Shown: positions 1 to 10,427, numbered from the stretch's first letter. The stretch: 64,000 nt of DNA from Entomomonas sp945283395 (GCA_946480835.1 CAMLLC010000005.1:62001-126000); one strand, 5' to 3'. A program made the numbers and translations. The notes: generated from the sequence alone by a model not told the origin.

Positions 1-1
1 T

Positions 2-3000
2 TTTATTAATATTCTGCAATTAGCCAATGATGATATAGTCAAACCTCATGATAGTGAGCTTTTTGTCGCAATGGGTGCAGCTCTCCATGGTAATAACAAA
101 AAGATCAGCACTTTAAAGAAAATATTTAGTGCCTTTGCTAACTTAGCAAATCAACAACAAACAAAAATTAATACCTTACGCCCTCTTTTTTTAAATATAA
201 AAGAACGACTAGACTTTGAGCAAAGGCACAGCAACTCTAATGTGGTTAGAGCTGATTTAAATACTTATCAAGGCCCAGTATTTCTCGGATTAGATTGTGG
301 TTCTACCACTACCAAAGCGACTTTAATAGGAAAAAACAATGAATTACTTTATGGTTACTATGGTAGTAATGAAGGAGACCCCTTAAAAGTAGTAAGTAAA
401 ATCTTACAAGAGATTTATAGTCAGCTACCTACTACAGCTACTATCGCTGCCTCATCGGTTACTGGCTACGGTGAAGCCCTTATTAGAGAAGCCTATAAGC
501 TAGATACCTCTGAAGTTGAAACCATTGCTCATTATAAAGCCGCTAATCATTTTCTACCAGGGGTTGACTGTATCCTTGACATAGGCGGTCAAGATATGAA
601 ATGCCTAAAAGTCAGAGATGGGGTTATAGATAACATTCTGCTTAATGAAGCATGCTCTTCAGGCTGTGGTTCCTTCATTGAAACTTTCGCGCAGGCCATA
701 CAAATGCCTATTAATGAGTTTGCTAACATAGCACTAGACTCCTCCGCTCCAGCTGATTTAGGCTCGCGCTGTACAGTTTTCATGAACTCCAGTGTTAAAC
801 AAGCCCAGAAAGAAGGTGCTAGCACAGCCGATATTTCAGCAGGTTTATCTTATGCTGTTATAAAAAATGCCTTAATCAAAGTAATGAAGGTTAAAAACCC
901 CCAAGATTTAGGTAAAAAAATAATTGTTCAAGGAGGGACATTCTATAATGATTCTGTATTAAGGGCTTTTGAACTTATTTCAGGACGAGAACCCGTACGT
1001 CCAGATATAGCCGGCCTAATGGGTGCTTTCGGCTCAGCCATTATTGCCAAGGAACGTTGGTTAGGTATTGAAAATTCAGCTATGCTTTGTCATGAAGCTC
1101 TTTCAAAATTTACTGTTAAACAAAATATGATTCGTTGTGGCGCATGTACAAACAGCTGTGCTATGACACTCAACAAATTCTCAGATGGACGCAAATTTAT
1201 TACAGGCAATAAATGTGAACGAGGTTTAGGGAAAAAAGAAGACACTAACGGTATTCCAGACCTTTACAACTATAAATATGAGCGTATTTTTAGCTATACC
1301 CCGTTAACTATAGAACAGGCTAAGTATGGAACTATTGGTATTCCAAGGGTGCTTAATATGTATGAAAATTACCCTATGTGGTTTACCTTTTTAACAGAAT
1401 TAGGTTTTAGGGTTGAGCTTTCTGGGCAGTCATCTAAGCATCTGATGGAAAAGGGATTAGACACCTTGCCTTCTGATTCCATTTGTTATCCTGCCAAATT
1501 AGTACATGGACACATTATTGACTTAATTGAAAAGGGTCTCAAAACTATTTTCTATCCTTGTGTACCTTATGAAAATAAAGAATTTGAAGATAGCCACAAT
1601 AGCTATAACTGTCCTATTGTTACCTCCTATCCTGAGTTGATACGTAATAATATTGATTTACTCAAAGAGCATCATATTAATTTTATGCAACCTTTCATAT
1701 CGCTAGAAGATAAGAGAAAATTAGCTAAGCGCTTAATTGATATTTTTTCTATCTTTAACATCAAAGCCTCGGCTATTTATAAAGCTCTCGATAAAGCATG
1801 GACTGAGCAAGAAAACTTTAAACAAGATATTGCAAATAAAGGCTTAGAAGTATTGGAGTACATGGCACAAACAGGTACTCATGGCATTGTACTATCAGGT
1901 CGTCCCTACCATATAGATCCAGAAATACATCATGGTATTCCTCAAGTTATCACAACTCTTGGTATGGCAGTATTAACCGAAGATTCTATTGCTTTTTTAG
2001 GTAAGCTAGACGAACCTTTAAGAGTTGTAGATCAGTGGACTTATCATTCTCGCCTTTATCGAGCAGCTGCGAGCGTGGCTAAAAATGACAATCTTGATCT
2101 TATCCAAATGAACTCTTTTGGTTGTGGACTCGATTCTGTTGTTATAGATCAAGTACAAGAAATTCTTGAACAATATGGTAAAATTTATACAGGATTAAAA
2201 ATAGATGAGGTTAATAATTTAGGCGCTGCCCGTATCCGTATCCGTTCTCTTAAAGCCGCGTTAGAAGAAAGAACCAAAAATGAAGCTCAAACTCAAGTAA
2301 TACGTGTTTTTGAAGGACCTAAATATAAACATAGCCATTTTACAGAAGCAATGCGAGATAGTTATACTATTCTCGCCCCGCAAATGTCCCCTATGCATTT
2401 CCAATTTTTTAGCCCTGCTTTTTCAGCTTGTGGTTATAACTTCAAAGTATTAGAAGAAGTACCCAGCAATGCAATTGATGAAGGATTAAGATTTGTTAAT
2501 AATGATGCCTGTTATCCCTCTATCATCGTAATAGGCCAATTACTAGATGCGCTAAAATCTGGACAGTATGATGTTAACAAAACTGCTGTCATGATTTCGC
2601 AAACAGGAGGCGGTTGTCGTGCTACTAACTATATTAGCTACCTAAGAAAAGCTCTTTATGATGCCGGCTTTCCTGAAATACCAGTATTATCATTCAATAC
2701 ACTTGGTATGGAAAAACATGATGGCTTTAAGCTATCGTTAGGACTCATCAATAGATTAATGATGGCAGTTATTTATGGTGATGCACTGATGCAGACCCTT
2801 TATGCGACTCGTCCTTATGAAGCCATCAAAGGCTCAGCTGAAGGATTGTATCATAGATGGGTAAAGCGTTGTAAAGAAGCACTCAATAAGGCTGATTTCA
2901 GAACGTTTAAAAAAAATATATATGGCATAATAGCAGACTTCGATAATTTAGCTTTACTAGATATTAAAAAACCTCGCGTTGGTTTAGTGGGTGAAATTTT

Positions 3001-3595
3001 AGTTAAATATCACCCAACAGCTAATAATAATCTAGTCAAAATAATTGAACAAGAAGGATGTGAAGCAGTTATGCCGGGATTAATGGATTTTCTTCTTTAT
3101 TGTGCTTATGATTACGACTTTAATAATAAATTCTTATCCAAAGGTAAATTAGCTGCTCTAGCAGGTAAAGCTGCTATAGTAGGTATGGAATTTTATCGTA
3201 AAGACCTTCGTAAAGCGTTAAAAGCTAGCCAACGTTTTCATGAACCCCATACCATTGATGAGCTAGCTTTTGGTGCAGCTCCTATTCTTTCCCGCGGCAA
3301 CCAAACTGGTGAAGGTTGGTTCTTAACTGCGGAGATGGTAGGTTTAATTGATGACGGAGCTAGTAATATTGTCTGTATGCAACCTTTTGCTTGTCTACCC
3401 AACCATATTACGGGGAAAGGAGTTATTAAGGTACTTAAAGAACGCTATCCTCAGGCCAATATTACTGCCGTAGATTATGATCCAGGCGCTTCTGAAGTTA
3501 ATCAATTAAACCGTATAAAATTAATGTTATCCGTTGCCTTCAAAAATATGGAAAAGCAACAGCAACAACAGGCTATCGTAGAAATGGTTAATTAA
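2..3595 (+). CDS. 2-hydroxyacyl-CoA dehydratase activase-like giant protein (BadF/BcrA ATPase plus DUF2229), 5' partial
   Basis: The frame is open to the left edge (23 codons before the first ATG at 71, no stop), so the gene starts outside the window. Numbering from that ATG, a BadF/BadG/BcrA/BcrD ATPase domain begins near residue 70 (GLDCGSTTTKATL 73-85, DIGGQD 169-174) and contains the cysteine motif NEACSSGCGSF (192-202) that in this family binds a bridging [4Fe-4S] cluster. A second cysteine group lies at 356, 359, 363 and 382, followed by DUF2229-type and dehydratase-like regions to the C-terminus. The residues before 71 (ending SELFVAMGAALHG) look like the end of a first ATPase domain, giving the known tandem architecture. 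Characterised relatives use ATP to push electrons into 2-hydroxyacyl-CoA dehydratases or benzoyl-CoA reductases; the substrate here is unknown. Confidence 0.9.
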   Translation, partial: FINILQLANDDIVKPHDSELFVAMGAALHGNNKKISTLKKIFSAFANLANQQQTKINTLRPLFLNIKERLDFEQRHSNSNVVRADLNTYQGPVFLGLDCGSTTTKATLIGKNNELLYGYYGSNEGDPLKVVSKILQEIYSQLPTTATIAASSVTGYGEALIREAYKLDTSEVETIAHYKAANHFLPGVDCILDIGGQDMKCLKVRDGVIDNILLNEACSSGCGSFIETFAQAIQMPINEFANIALDSSAPADLGSRCTVFMNSSVKQAQKEGASTADISAGLSYAVIKNALIKVMKVKNPQDLGKKIIVQGGTFYNDSVLRAFELISGREPVRPDIAGLMGAFGSAIIAKERWLGIENSAMLCHEALSKFTVKQNMIRCGACTNSCAMTLNKFSDGRKFITGNKCERGLGKKEDTNGIPDLYNYKYERIFSYTPLTIEQAKYGTIGIPRVLNMYENYPMWFTFLTELGFRVELSGQSSKHLMEKGLDTLPSDSICYPAKLVHGHIIDLIEKGLKTIFYPCVPYENKEFEDSHNSYNCPIVTSYPELIRNNIDLLKEHHINFMQPFISLEDKRKLAKRLIDIFSIFNIKASAIYKALDKAWTEQENFKQDIANKGLEVLEYMAQTGTHGIVLSGRPYHIDPEIHHGIPQVITTLGMAVLTEDSIAFLGKLDEPLRVVDQWTYHSRLYRAAASVAKNDNLDLIQMNSFGCGLDSVVIDQVQEILEQYGKIYTGLKIDEVNNLGAARIRIRSLKAALEERTKNEAQTQVIRVFEGPKYKHSHFTEAMRDSYTILAPQMSPMHFQFFSPAFSACGYNFKVLEEVPSNAIDEGLRFVNNDACYPSIIVIGQLLDALKSGQYDVNKTAVMISQTGGGCRATNYISYLRKALYDAGFPEIPVLSFNTLGMEKHDGFKLSLGLINRLMMAVIYGDALMQTLYATRPYEAIKGSAEGLYHRWVKRCKEALNKADFRTFKKNIYGIIADFDNLALLDIKKPRVGLVGEILVKYHPTANNNLVKIIEQEGCEAVMPGLMDFLLYCAYDYDFNNKFLSKGKLAALAGKAAIVGMEFYRKDLRKALKASQRFHEPHTIDELAFGAAPILSRGNQTGEGWFLTAEMVGLIDDGASNIVCMQPFACLPNHITGKGVIKVLKERYPQANITAVDYDPGASEVNQLNRIKLMLSVAFKNMEKQQQQQAIVEMVN

Positions 3596-3656
3596 CTTAA
3601 CAGATTAGATAATCTACCTCGCTCATCAAGTATTAGTAAGGTACATTATCACAATT

Positions 3657-4628
3657 ATGCAAAATATTATTGTATTTTTAATAAGTTGTCTGATTTTACT
3701 ACTTTTGATAAGGGCACTCATCAATTTAGTGAGCAATCATCTTAAATTTTTGTACCATTTGCTCTATAATCCTCTTATTAAAGTCAAACACTATAACAAA
3801 TCTGATTACCGTAAAGCGTTCAAGTATTTAATAAAAAGAAATACAGTTACTAAGGCTGAACAAATAGAAGAACGGATTTTCTTTCTAAGCCTTATTAATG
3901 AAGCAACCAATATTAAACAACTTGAAGAATTTACTAAACAGATTAAAAAATTTTATAGAAAAAAAATAAAACTCATTGCTGCTAGAAAATTTAAAAAACA
4001 ACAACAAACTTACTTACAGCAATACAAAGAAATCGTTATTTTTTTAATAATGGCAATTAACAATCGCTATGAAATAATTAATCAATTCGAAGCTATAAAT
4101 GACTACCAAGCTTTTGCGGAATTATTATTAACAGCTAACGAAATAACCGCCATTGACGCTATTCTTATTTTTGCGGAAAAGTTGAGATTGTCTGATTATA
4201 AGAAAATACAACGTTTAGCTCAGCAAAAGAAAGCAAGTATAAATCCACAAGCAGCTGCTAATGGTCAATCTATAAATAATTTTAGTTTAGTAAAAGTTAT
4301 GATTTATACAGTTTCATCTGTTTGTAAATACTGCTTGTATAGTTACTTATTTATCCTATTTATGAGCCTAGCAGTTAGCCTTATTGTGCCTAAAGTAGTT
4401 ACTAGTAGTAATGATAAGTTATTGCAGTTGGCTAATATATTTAAAACTCAACCCTTTCTTCCTCATTTTGCAAAACTCAATACAGGTTATTATGTACATA
4501 ATCAGAAAATTTACTTTCATAAACAAACTAGTTTTTTTGAAGCGCAGAAAAAATATTATCTACCTCTATTGACTAACAACCTTTGTAAAACAGCTATTTT
4601 TAAGAAAGTTTGTTCTAGAAACAAATAA
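3657..4628 (+). CDS. unknown membrane protein with N- and C-terminal membrane segments
   Basis: I do not recognise this family. The 323-residue product has a hydrophobic segment at about residues 4-26, a long lysine- and glutamine-rich, mostly helical middle (about 45-200), a second membrane segment at about 222-246, and a C-terminal tail of about 75 residues. It starts 61 bases after the activase and runs in the same direction, so it could be read from the same transcript, but nothing links the functions. Its topology (short N-terminal anchor plus helical body) resembles the split gene at 6.3-7.8 kb, without sequence similarity that I can see. Confidence 0.75.
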   Translation: MQNIIVFLISCLILLLLIRALINLVSNHLKFLYHLLYNPLIKVKHYNKSDYRKAFKYLIKRNTVTKAEQIEERIFFLSLINEATNIKQLEEFTKQIKKFYRKKIKLIAARKFKKQQQTYLQQYKEIVIFLIMAINNRYEIINQFEAINDYQAFAELLLTANEITAIDAILIFAEKLRLSDYKKIQRLAQQKKASINPQAAANGQSINNFSLVKVMIYTVSSVCKYCLYSYLFILFMSLAVSLIVPKVVTSSNDKLLQLANIFKTQPFLPHFAKLNTGYYVHNQKIYFHKQTSFFEAQKKYYLPLLTNNLCKTAIFKKVCSRNK

Positions 4629-4892
4629 TTAACCTGCGTAGTGCTTACTATCTTTTAGCTATTGCGCTACAATAGCAACCTTATAGAGTTTACCGAAGGT
4701 TTTGATAGAACGTCTGCATTACCTAGAAGCTAAGTAATTCATAAATGGAGTTTAGCCATTCATCAAAAGTGAAAAACTAACAATTATAGTTACTACTACC
4801 AGTCTTCTTCAATATTTCTCAGAAACTTTATTGTCATTATAATTGCTTGGTAATACCAAGTATTTTTTAATTTATTTAAAGGTAGTTAAATA

Positions 4893-6098
4893 ATGCAATG
4901 GCCTTTTTCTGATCGTGCAGTTGCTTTAAAAAGTTCAGCTATACGTGAAATACTAAAAATCACCGAACAACCCGATGTTATCTCATTTGCAGGTGGTTTG
5001 CCCTCTCCTAATACTTTTCCTGTAGAAGAAATCAAACAAGCTGTGACAGACATTTTAGAAGGTAATGAAGCCATAGGAGCTTTACAATACGGCCCTACAG
5101 AAGGTTATGCTCCATTACGAGAATGGGTTGCTCAACGTGTTTCTAGAGATGGCGTAACTATTCGGCCAACTCAAGTACTTATTGTAACTGGTTCACAACA
5201 AGCGTTAGACCTCATTGGCAAAGCACTTATTAATAAAAACAATTATGTTTTAGTTGAAACTCCAACTTATCTAGGGGGGTTACAATCTTTTACTCAATAT
5301 GAACCTAGCTATATCTCAGTCAATAGCGATGAACAAGGTCTAATTCCTGATTCTATCAGTCCAGAGATGGCACAATCAGCCAGTTTTATGTATATGATTC
5401 CTAATTTCCAGAACCCTACTGGTCGCCGTTTACCTTTACAACGTAGACAACAACTTGCTACATTAGCTAAAGCTAATCAACTAATATTAGTTGAGGATGA
5501 TCCTTATGGGGAATTGGATTATCAAGGTAATAGACTGCCAAGTGTGTTCTCTTTGGCGCCTGAACATACTGTGTATTTAGGATCCTTCTCAAAAATATTG
5601 GCCCCAGGCTTACGTTTAGGTTACATTGTTGCACAAGAAGAATTTATTAATAAATTAGTTCAACTCAAACAAGCAGCTGATTTACATACTCCAAGTCTAA
5701 CCCAGCGCATTGCTTATCAAGTTATTAAAGATGGCTTTTTAGAAACCCATATTCCTAAAATCAGAGCTCTGTACGCTAAGCGTTGTAATTTTATGCTAGA
5801 TGCTCTTACTAAATATATGCCCCGAACAGTCAAATTTAATAAACCTGAAGGCGGTATGTTTATTTGGGTTGAGTTACCTAAATCTATCAATTCTACAGAA
5901 TTATTAGCAGATGCTGTACAACATAAAGTAGCCTTTGTTCCTGGTGAGCCTTTCTATGCCAATGCCGCTATGAATAATTGTTTACGCCTTGCCTTTGTAA
6001 CGGTACCCGAAGAAAAGATAGAACAAGGTATTAAAATTTTAGCTGATTTAATAAAAAATCACCCACTACAAATAGATGAAAGTACCGTGATGATTTAA
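4893..6098 (+). CDS. PLP-dependent aminotransferase, class I/II (2-aminoadipate/MocR-like group)
   Basis: A 401-residue fold-type I PLP enzyme. Visible landmarks are the N-terminal ISFAGGLPSP (30-39), the substrate/PLP loop PNFQNPTGR (170-178), the PLP-ring aspartate in EDDPYGELDY (201-210), the Schiff-base lysine in GSFSKILAPGLRLG (Lys234) and a C-terminal arginine in NNCLRLAFV. This is the soluble aminotransferase group that includes 2-aminoadipate aminotransferase LysN and the catalytic half of MocR regulators; no N-terminal GntR DNA-binding domain is present. The amino-acid specificity cannot be read from the sequence. It stands alone, with 264 bases before it, and a GGTAG-type ribosome site upstream of the ATG. 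Confidence 0.88.
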   Translation: MQWPFSDRAVALKSSAIREILKITEQPDVISFAGGLPSPNTFPVEEIKQAVTDILEGNEAIGALQYGPTEGYAPLREWVAQRVSRDGVTIRPTQVLIVTGSQQALDLIGKALINKNNYVLVETPTYLGGLQSFTQYEPSYISVNSDEQGLIPDSISPEMAQSASFMYMIPNFQNPTGRRLPLQRRQQLATLAKANQLILVEDDPYGELDYQGNRLPSVFSLAPEHTVYLGSFSKILAPGLRLGYIVAQEEFINKLVQLKQAADLHTPSLTQRIAYQVIKDGFLETHIPKIRALYAKRCNFMLDALTKYMPRTVKFNKPEGGMFIWVELPKSINSTELLADAVQHKVAFVPGEPFYANAAMNNCLRLAFVTVPEEKIEQGIKILADLIKNHPLQIDESTVMI

Positions 6099-6111
6099 TT
6101 TATCTATCAGC

Positions 6112-6137
6112 AACTAGCCAAAATTAGTTGGCTAGTT
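6112..6137. terminator. inverted repeat after the aminotransferase
   Basis: A perfect 10-base stem (AACTAGCCAA / TTGGCTAGTT) with a 6-base loop lies 14 bases after the aminotransferase stop codon. There is no clean run of T after it, so it may be a weak or Rho-assisted terminator or just a 3' protecting hairpin. Confidence 0.4.
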
Positions 6138-6343
6138 AAATCATTGGTTTTACGTTAGATTCAGGCTGTTATTTATTATAATTAATGGTTTTCTCTATTC
6201 GCATAGTTATCAATACCCATTCAACTATAATCGCTCTTATTAATTACATACCACTCTATTTCATAAAACTTTAATATAATGATAACTAATTTATTATTGT
6301 ATTTTATAAATATATTTTTCAACTAAGCGGTTATATCTAATAA

Positions 6344-7816
6344 TTAGCTTTCAAAATTTATATGAATAGTAGGTTTTTCTCCTAGTAGTGGATATTTATC
6401 ATTTGCTATCCATTCTGTAGTTAAACATTGTTTACTAGAATCCCATTTGATAGGTTCAATTAGAGGGAATTGATTTATTATGTCTTCTTGTTGAGCTAAC
6501 CAATCTTCAACTTGTAGCTTATTAATTGCAGCTAGCTTAATTTGAAGTTTAACATTCACTAAAGATAAATAACTATGCATATCATATATGCTAGCAATAT
6601 AAAATGGCATACTCCCTCCAATTCCTGGGGCCTCTGGCAATATTCCTCCTAATAAGTTGGCATCACCATAGCGCTCATATAGTTTTTTGATATTAGGCAT
6701 AGCTTGATAATGAAACTCATTTTGTTTGTAAACGTTGGCAAACTCTTGAGGGGTTTTATTTACAAGCTGAAAAATATCTTCAAAATATTTATAATAACTA
6801 TTCATACTCGCCTCAGCATTGTAATTAAGAGGTAAACAACGATGAAAAGCTTGCTTAATCAACTCAGCATTAGGACTGATATACCACTTAGCTAATTTCA
6901 TGGTATCCATAATAAATACGGTTGGCGAAGTTAAATATAGGTTAATGAAGGCAAAATTACGCTCATTTTTGATTAGGGTAGACAATAAATTAGTCTTTTC
7001 TTCTAAAGAAAAAGGTTGTAATAAATCAATTAAATATGGCTGATTTAAATGAAAAGCAAATTGGGGTTTATCCATTAACTCAGCTATTACATGATAAATA
7101 GTTAATAATTTTCTTACAGCTATTAATGCATCTATCATATAGCTGTTACCTTGTAACATGCGTTTAGCAAAAGCTACTTCCTGTTGCAATATAGTCAATG
7201 CTGGTGCTATCTCTCCATCTTTAATAAGGAAAATAGCTTTTGCTAGACGTAATTTCGACAAATTTAATAATATTAAATGAGTTTAGAAATTAAGATTACC
7301 AATTAAATAATAGGCATCATAATAAGGTTGTTGGATAGCCTTTTCATAACGAGCTATTATTAGTTGTAACTCAATGTCTGCTAGCCATCTATCAAAAAGT
7401 GGCTTTTGGCTCAGTACTTCATCTATAGAACATTGTTTTGTTAGATCTTCACAAGGAAGCGGATAATAGGACTTTCTCTTTTTCGAAGTTTTCTTATAAT
7501 TCTTTCCTAAATAATTCATGCCTGTTTGAATGTGTTTAGCATATTTAGTGTCTTGTATATCAATAGCCTTTTTTAAGACAGCTTCATTATTGATAATAAT
7601 TTTTTCAGCAATATCTTGATAGTCAACATTCTTAGCAGCGTCAATTAAAAATAGCGAAACATAAGCATTTTGTTTCATTTGTTCTTTATCTACAGCGGTG
7701 ATAGATAATAACTTTTCAATTTCAGGCTGCAACTTAACTATAACCGACCTTGGCTTTTTCCTGACAGCATGTCTTAACAAATAGTATAGTAATATAATTA
7801 TAATATAAAACTTCAT
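6344..7816 (-). pseudogene. unknown anchored protein gene split by one in-frame TAA
   Basis: Two open stretches on the minus strand, 7816-7283 (177 codons) and 7261-6344 (305 codons), are in the same reading frame and are separated by a single TAA at 7285-7283 plus seven sense codons. The downstream stretch would have to start with TTG at 7261, and I see no Shine-Dalgarno sequence before it, so one gene of about 490 codons broken by a nonsense mutation is the simplest reading. The product begins with a membrane anchor (residues 2-17), has a cysteine pair around LPCEDLTKQC, then a helical body in which LRLAKAIFLIKDGE is followed by an LPEAPGIGGSMPFY segment. I recall similar uncharacterised proteins in other proteobacteria where these parts are one chain. 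Function unknown. Alternatives are a sequencing error or two separate genes. Confidence 0.6.
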
Positions 7817-7972
7817 TTCATTTGCCTAGTTATAAAACTATTGTTAAATATTGCAACTTTTACATTATAGCTATCACACTATATAATTATTTTTGTATCA
7901 TCATCCATAGACTATATTGGCTCAAATATATAATGGATAGCTATCATTAATTTATATAGGAAATAGCCTCAA

Positions 7973-8590
7973 TTACAAGCTTAATTTTCTAGTAGAAGCT
8001 TTAATGAATTCCTTTTTTAAATCATCATAGGTATGTACTGCTGGATACTGAGGAAACGCTTTAATAACATTATCAGGCGCATGGAACAAAATACCTGCAT
8101 GAGCTTCTTCAAGCATAGCAGTATCATTGTAAGAGTCACCAGTAGCAATACAACGATAATAAAGACTTTTAAAAGCAATGACTGATTGACGTTTAGGGTC
8201 TTTTTGACGTATTTGATAATCCACAACCTTATCTTGATCATCTATTACTAAATTATGACAAAGTAAAGTTGGTGAACCTAATTGGCGCACTAATGGCCTA
8301 GCAAATTGGTAGAAGGTATCAGATAAAATGACTACTTGGAAACGTTCTCTCAGCCAGTCAACAAACTCAATAGCTCCATCAAGCGGTTTTAAAGTGGCTA
8401 TCACTTGTTGGATATCCTTAAGCTTCAAGCCATTTTCATCCAAAATACGTAACCTTTGCTTCATTAACACATCGTAATCAGGAACATTTCTAGTTGTTGC
8501 CCTTAATTCTTCGATACCTGTTTTATCCGCAAATGCGACCCAAATTTCAGGGATTAGCACACCTTCAAGGTCTAAGCAAGCAATTTCCAC
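7973..8590 (-). CDS. thrH: ThrH: phosphoserine phosphatase / homoserine phosphotransferase
   Basis: The 205-residue product is a HAD-superfamily enzyme closely resembling Pseudomonas ThrH, which dephosphorylates phosphoserine and can pass the phosphate to homoserine, linking serine and threonine synthesis. Motif I is CLDLEGVL (nucleophile Asp near residue 7, the ThrH variant of DxDxT), motif II is the serine in VVILSDTFYQF, the conserved lysine sits in RQKDPKRQ, and the metal-binding motif is GDSYNDTAML. Translation starts at GTG (8590-8588), supported by a good upstream GAGGAA site and by the family's usual N-terminus MEIACLDLEGVL. It is a single-gene unit. Confidence 0.95.
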   Translation of the reverse strand: MEIACLDLEGVLIPEIWVAFADKTGIEELRATTRNVPDYDVLMKQRLRILDENGLKLKDIQQVIATLKPLDGAIEFVDWLRERFQVVILSDTFYQFARPLVRQLGSPTLLCHNLVIDDQDKVVDYQIRQKDPKRQSVIAFKSLYYRCIATGDSYNDTAMLEEAHAGILFHAPDNVIKAFPQYPAVHTYDDLKKEFIKASTRKLSL

Positions 8591-9024
8591 AATTCATTCC
8601 TCAATAAACATATAACATAAAATTACTTATTTATAATATTCATTATTATAATAAGTTATACTTTGAATATTTTATATGATATAGATATTCATATATTATA
8701 TTATTCTTTTTGTTCGTTAGTAGGTCAAATAACATTTTAAATCTTCTCTAATCTTTTTAACAAATTTATAGAAAATTTATTTTAGAATAACTCCTTAAAC
8801 TTAAGAGCAGCTAAGTGGATGCCAATTAACGTTGCACTTAAATAAAAACTTATAATAAATAGCTATATGGCTAATACATCATCAACATTAGTTTATGAAT
8901 ATATATCAATACTTTAACTATCAAGAGACTAAGCTAGTTAAAAAACTATCAATTTTTTATATAATTACCCATAAAACCAATTTGTAACTGGACTAATCTT
9001 CGCTTAGTTATTATTTTTTTTCAA
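8591..9024. other. 434-base AT-rich gap
   Basis: Very AT-rich sequence between thrH and the DUF2058 gene. It should hold the thrH promoter (thrH is read leftwards from 8590). I see no reading frame with protein-like composition, no tRNA and no strong terminator hairpin. Confidence 0.5.
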
Positions 9025-9570
9025 TTACCACATCAAATCATCTGGTACCGCAAAATCTTTGTAAGGATCATCAACATTTTGATCTTCCGTAGGCTGATTT
9101 AATACAATAATTCGCTGTGCATTTCGCTCTTTGATTTTTAACGCAATATTTTTAGGTACAATTTCATAATACCCGTCATGACTCACAATAGCTAATAACC
9201 CTTTGGTTAATTTATCTCTAAGTAAATCATTCACCGCTATACGTTTTACTTTTTTATGATCTATAAAGTTATAATAATCTTCAGTATCTAATCTAGGTAA
9301 TCTATTGGCTATAATCAGCTGTTTTATTTCCGCAGCTATGGCTTTTTTGCGCTTTTTCGCCTCTTGTTGCTGATTCAATAACTGATCATTGGCTATTTTT
9401 TCGGCTTGAGCCTTTCTCATAGCCTCTGCCTGTGAAGTATCCTTTTTTAGTTGTCCTTTCTGCTCTAAGCGGACTTCTTTTTGCTTTTGCTTAGTAGCCT
9501 GTTTAACTTGCTTTTCATTAACTAAGCCAGCCTTTAACAATTGATCTTTCAGCGACATACTCATAGACAT
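9025..9570 (-). CDS. DUF2058 family protein (YaiL-like)
   Basis: A highly charged protein of about 181 residues with the DUF2058 N-terminus (SLKDQLLKAGLVNEKQ), a lysine- and glutamine-rich coiled segment (about 20-80) and a C-terminal domain starting at RLPRLDTEDYYNF. The family is described as nucleoprotein or polynucleotide-associated, but its role is not established. The frame extends to a TTG at 9582, but I place the start at the ATG at 9570 because a GAG-containing ribosome site lies just upstream and relatives begin with Met-Ser-Leu-Ser-type sequences. It is a single gene between yaaA and thrH, both also on the minus strand. Confidence 0.85.
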   Translation of the reverse strand: MSMSMSLKDQLLKAGLVNEKQVKQATKQKQKEVRLEQKGQLKKDTSQAEAMRKAQAEKIANDQLLNQQQEAKKRKKAIAAEIKQLIIANRLPRLDTEDYYNFIDHKKVKRIAVNDLLRDKLTKGLLAIVSHDGYYEIVPKNIALKIKERNAQRIIVLNQPTEDQNVDDPYKDFAVPDDLMW

Positions 9571-9647
9571 TAACTCTATCAATAAATTTTGGATAAATTA
9601 GCTGACTATTTTACTGTATTAAGTTATTTTAACAATGTACATATCAT

Positions 9648-10427
9648 TTATCTGACTATTTCATCTCTTAAAAATACTAATTTATTAGTTGTAGAATGTT
9701 GGCTTGAATAATAGTAACCTTCACTATCAAACTTTGTTAACTGTTCAATGTGAGTTAATTTATTCTTAATTACATAACGAGCCATCATTCCCCGTGCTTT
9801 TTTTGCATAAAAACTAATAATTTTATATTGACCAGTTTTTAGATCCTTAAAATCTACTTCAATAAGATTAGCAGATAAATCTTTGGGCTGAATGGATTTA
9901 AAGTATTCATTAGAGGCTAAATTCAGCAGAATATTATCGCCTTGTTTTTTTAACGCTTGGTTTAGCCAATCGGTTAGTTGCCTGCCCCAAAACGCATAAA
10001 GATCTTTACCTTTGCTGTTGGCAAGCTTAGTACCCATTTCCAGTCTATAAGGTTGCATTAAGTCTAGAGGTCTCAACAGGCCATAAAGTCCTGATAATAT
10101 CCTTAAATGTTGCTGGGCAAAGCTAAAATCTTCTGTTGTAAAATCCTCCACCGCTAATCCTGTATAGACATCCCCCTTAAAAGCTAAGATAGCTTGTTTT
10201 GCATTATCTAAAGTAAATTTGCTTTGCCATTGTGCATAACGTGCCACATTAAGTGCTGCTAATTTATCTGAAATATTCATCAAACTAGCTAGCTCATGAG
10301 CAGATACCTTTTTTAATATTTTTATAAGTTCTAATGCCTGCTTCATATGTTGTGGCTCAGTAAAGTCTTTTAAACTATTTTCTGAGGTATAATCTAACGT
10401 TTTAGCAGGGGAAATGACCATCAACAT
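9648..10427 (-). CDS. yaaA: peroxide stress protein YaaA (DUF328/UPF0246)
   Basis: A 259-residue full-length YaaA. The family signature ISPAKTLDY is at residues 5-13, and the conserved GDVYTGL and LSGLYGLLRPLDLMQPYRLEMG segments' cores (SGLYGLLRPLD) are intact, as is the C-terminal FYAKKARG motif. In E. coli YaaA is induced by OxyR and protects DNA and proteins during hydrogen peroxide stress by lowering free intracellular iron. Start at ATG 10427; a second in-frame ATG at 10421 would shorten it by only two residues. An 880-base gap lies upstream, leaving ample room for its promoter, but I could not assign an OxyR site. Confidence 0.95.
   Translation of the reverse strand: MLMVISPAKTLDYTSENSLKDFTEPQHMKQALELIKILKKVSAHELASLMNISDKLAALNVARYAQWQSKFTLDNAKQAILAFKGDVYTGLAVEDFTTEDFSFAQQHLRILSGLYGLLRPLDLMQPYRLEMGTKLANSKGKDLYAFWGRQLTDWLNQALKKQGDNILLNLASNEYFKSIQPKDLSANLIEVDFKDLKTGQYKIISFYAKKARGMMARYVIKNKLTHIEQLTKFDSEGYYYSSQHSTTNKLVFLRDEIVR

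Noticed and set aside
4658..4676. Terminator hairpin GCTATTG/CAATAGC after the unknown membrane protein gene
   Set aside because: The stem is short and there is no T-run.
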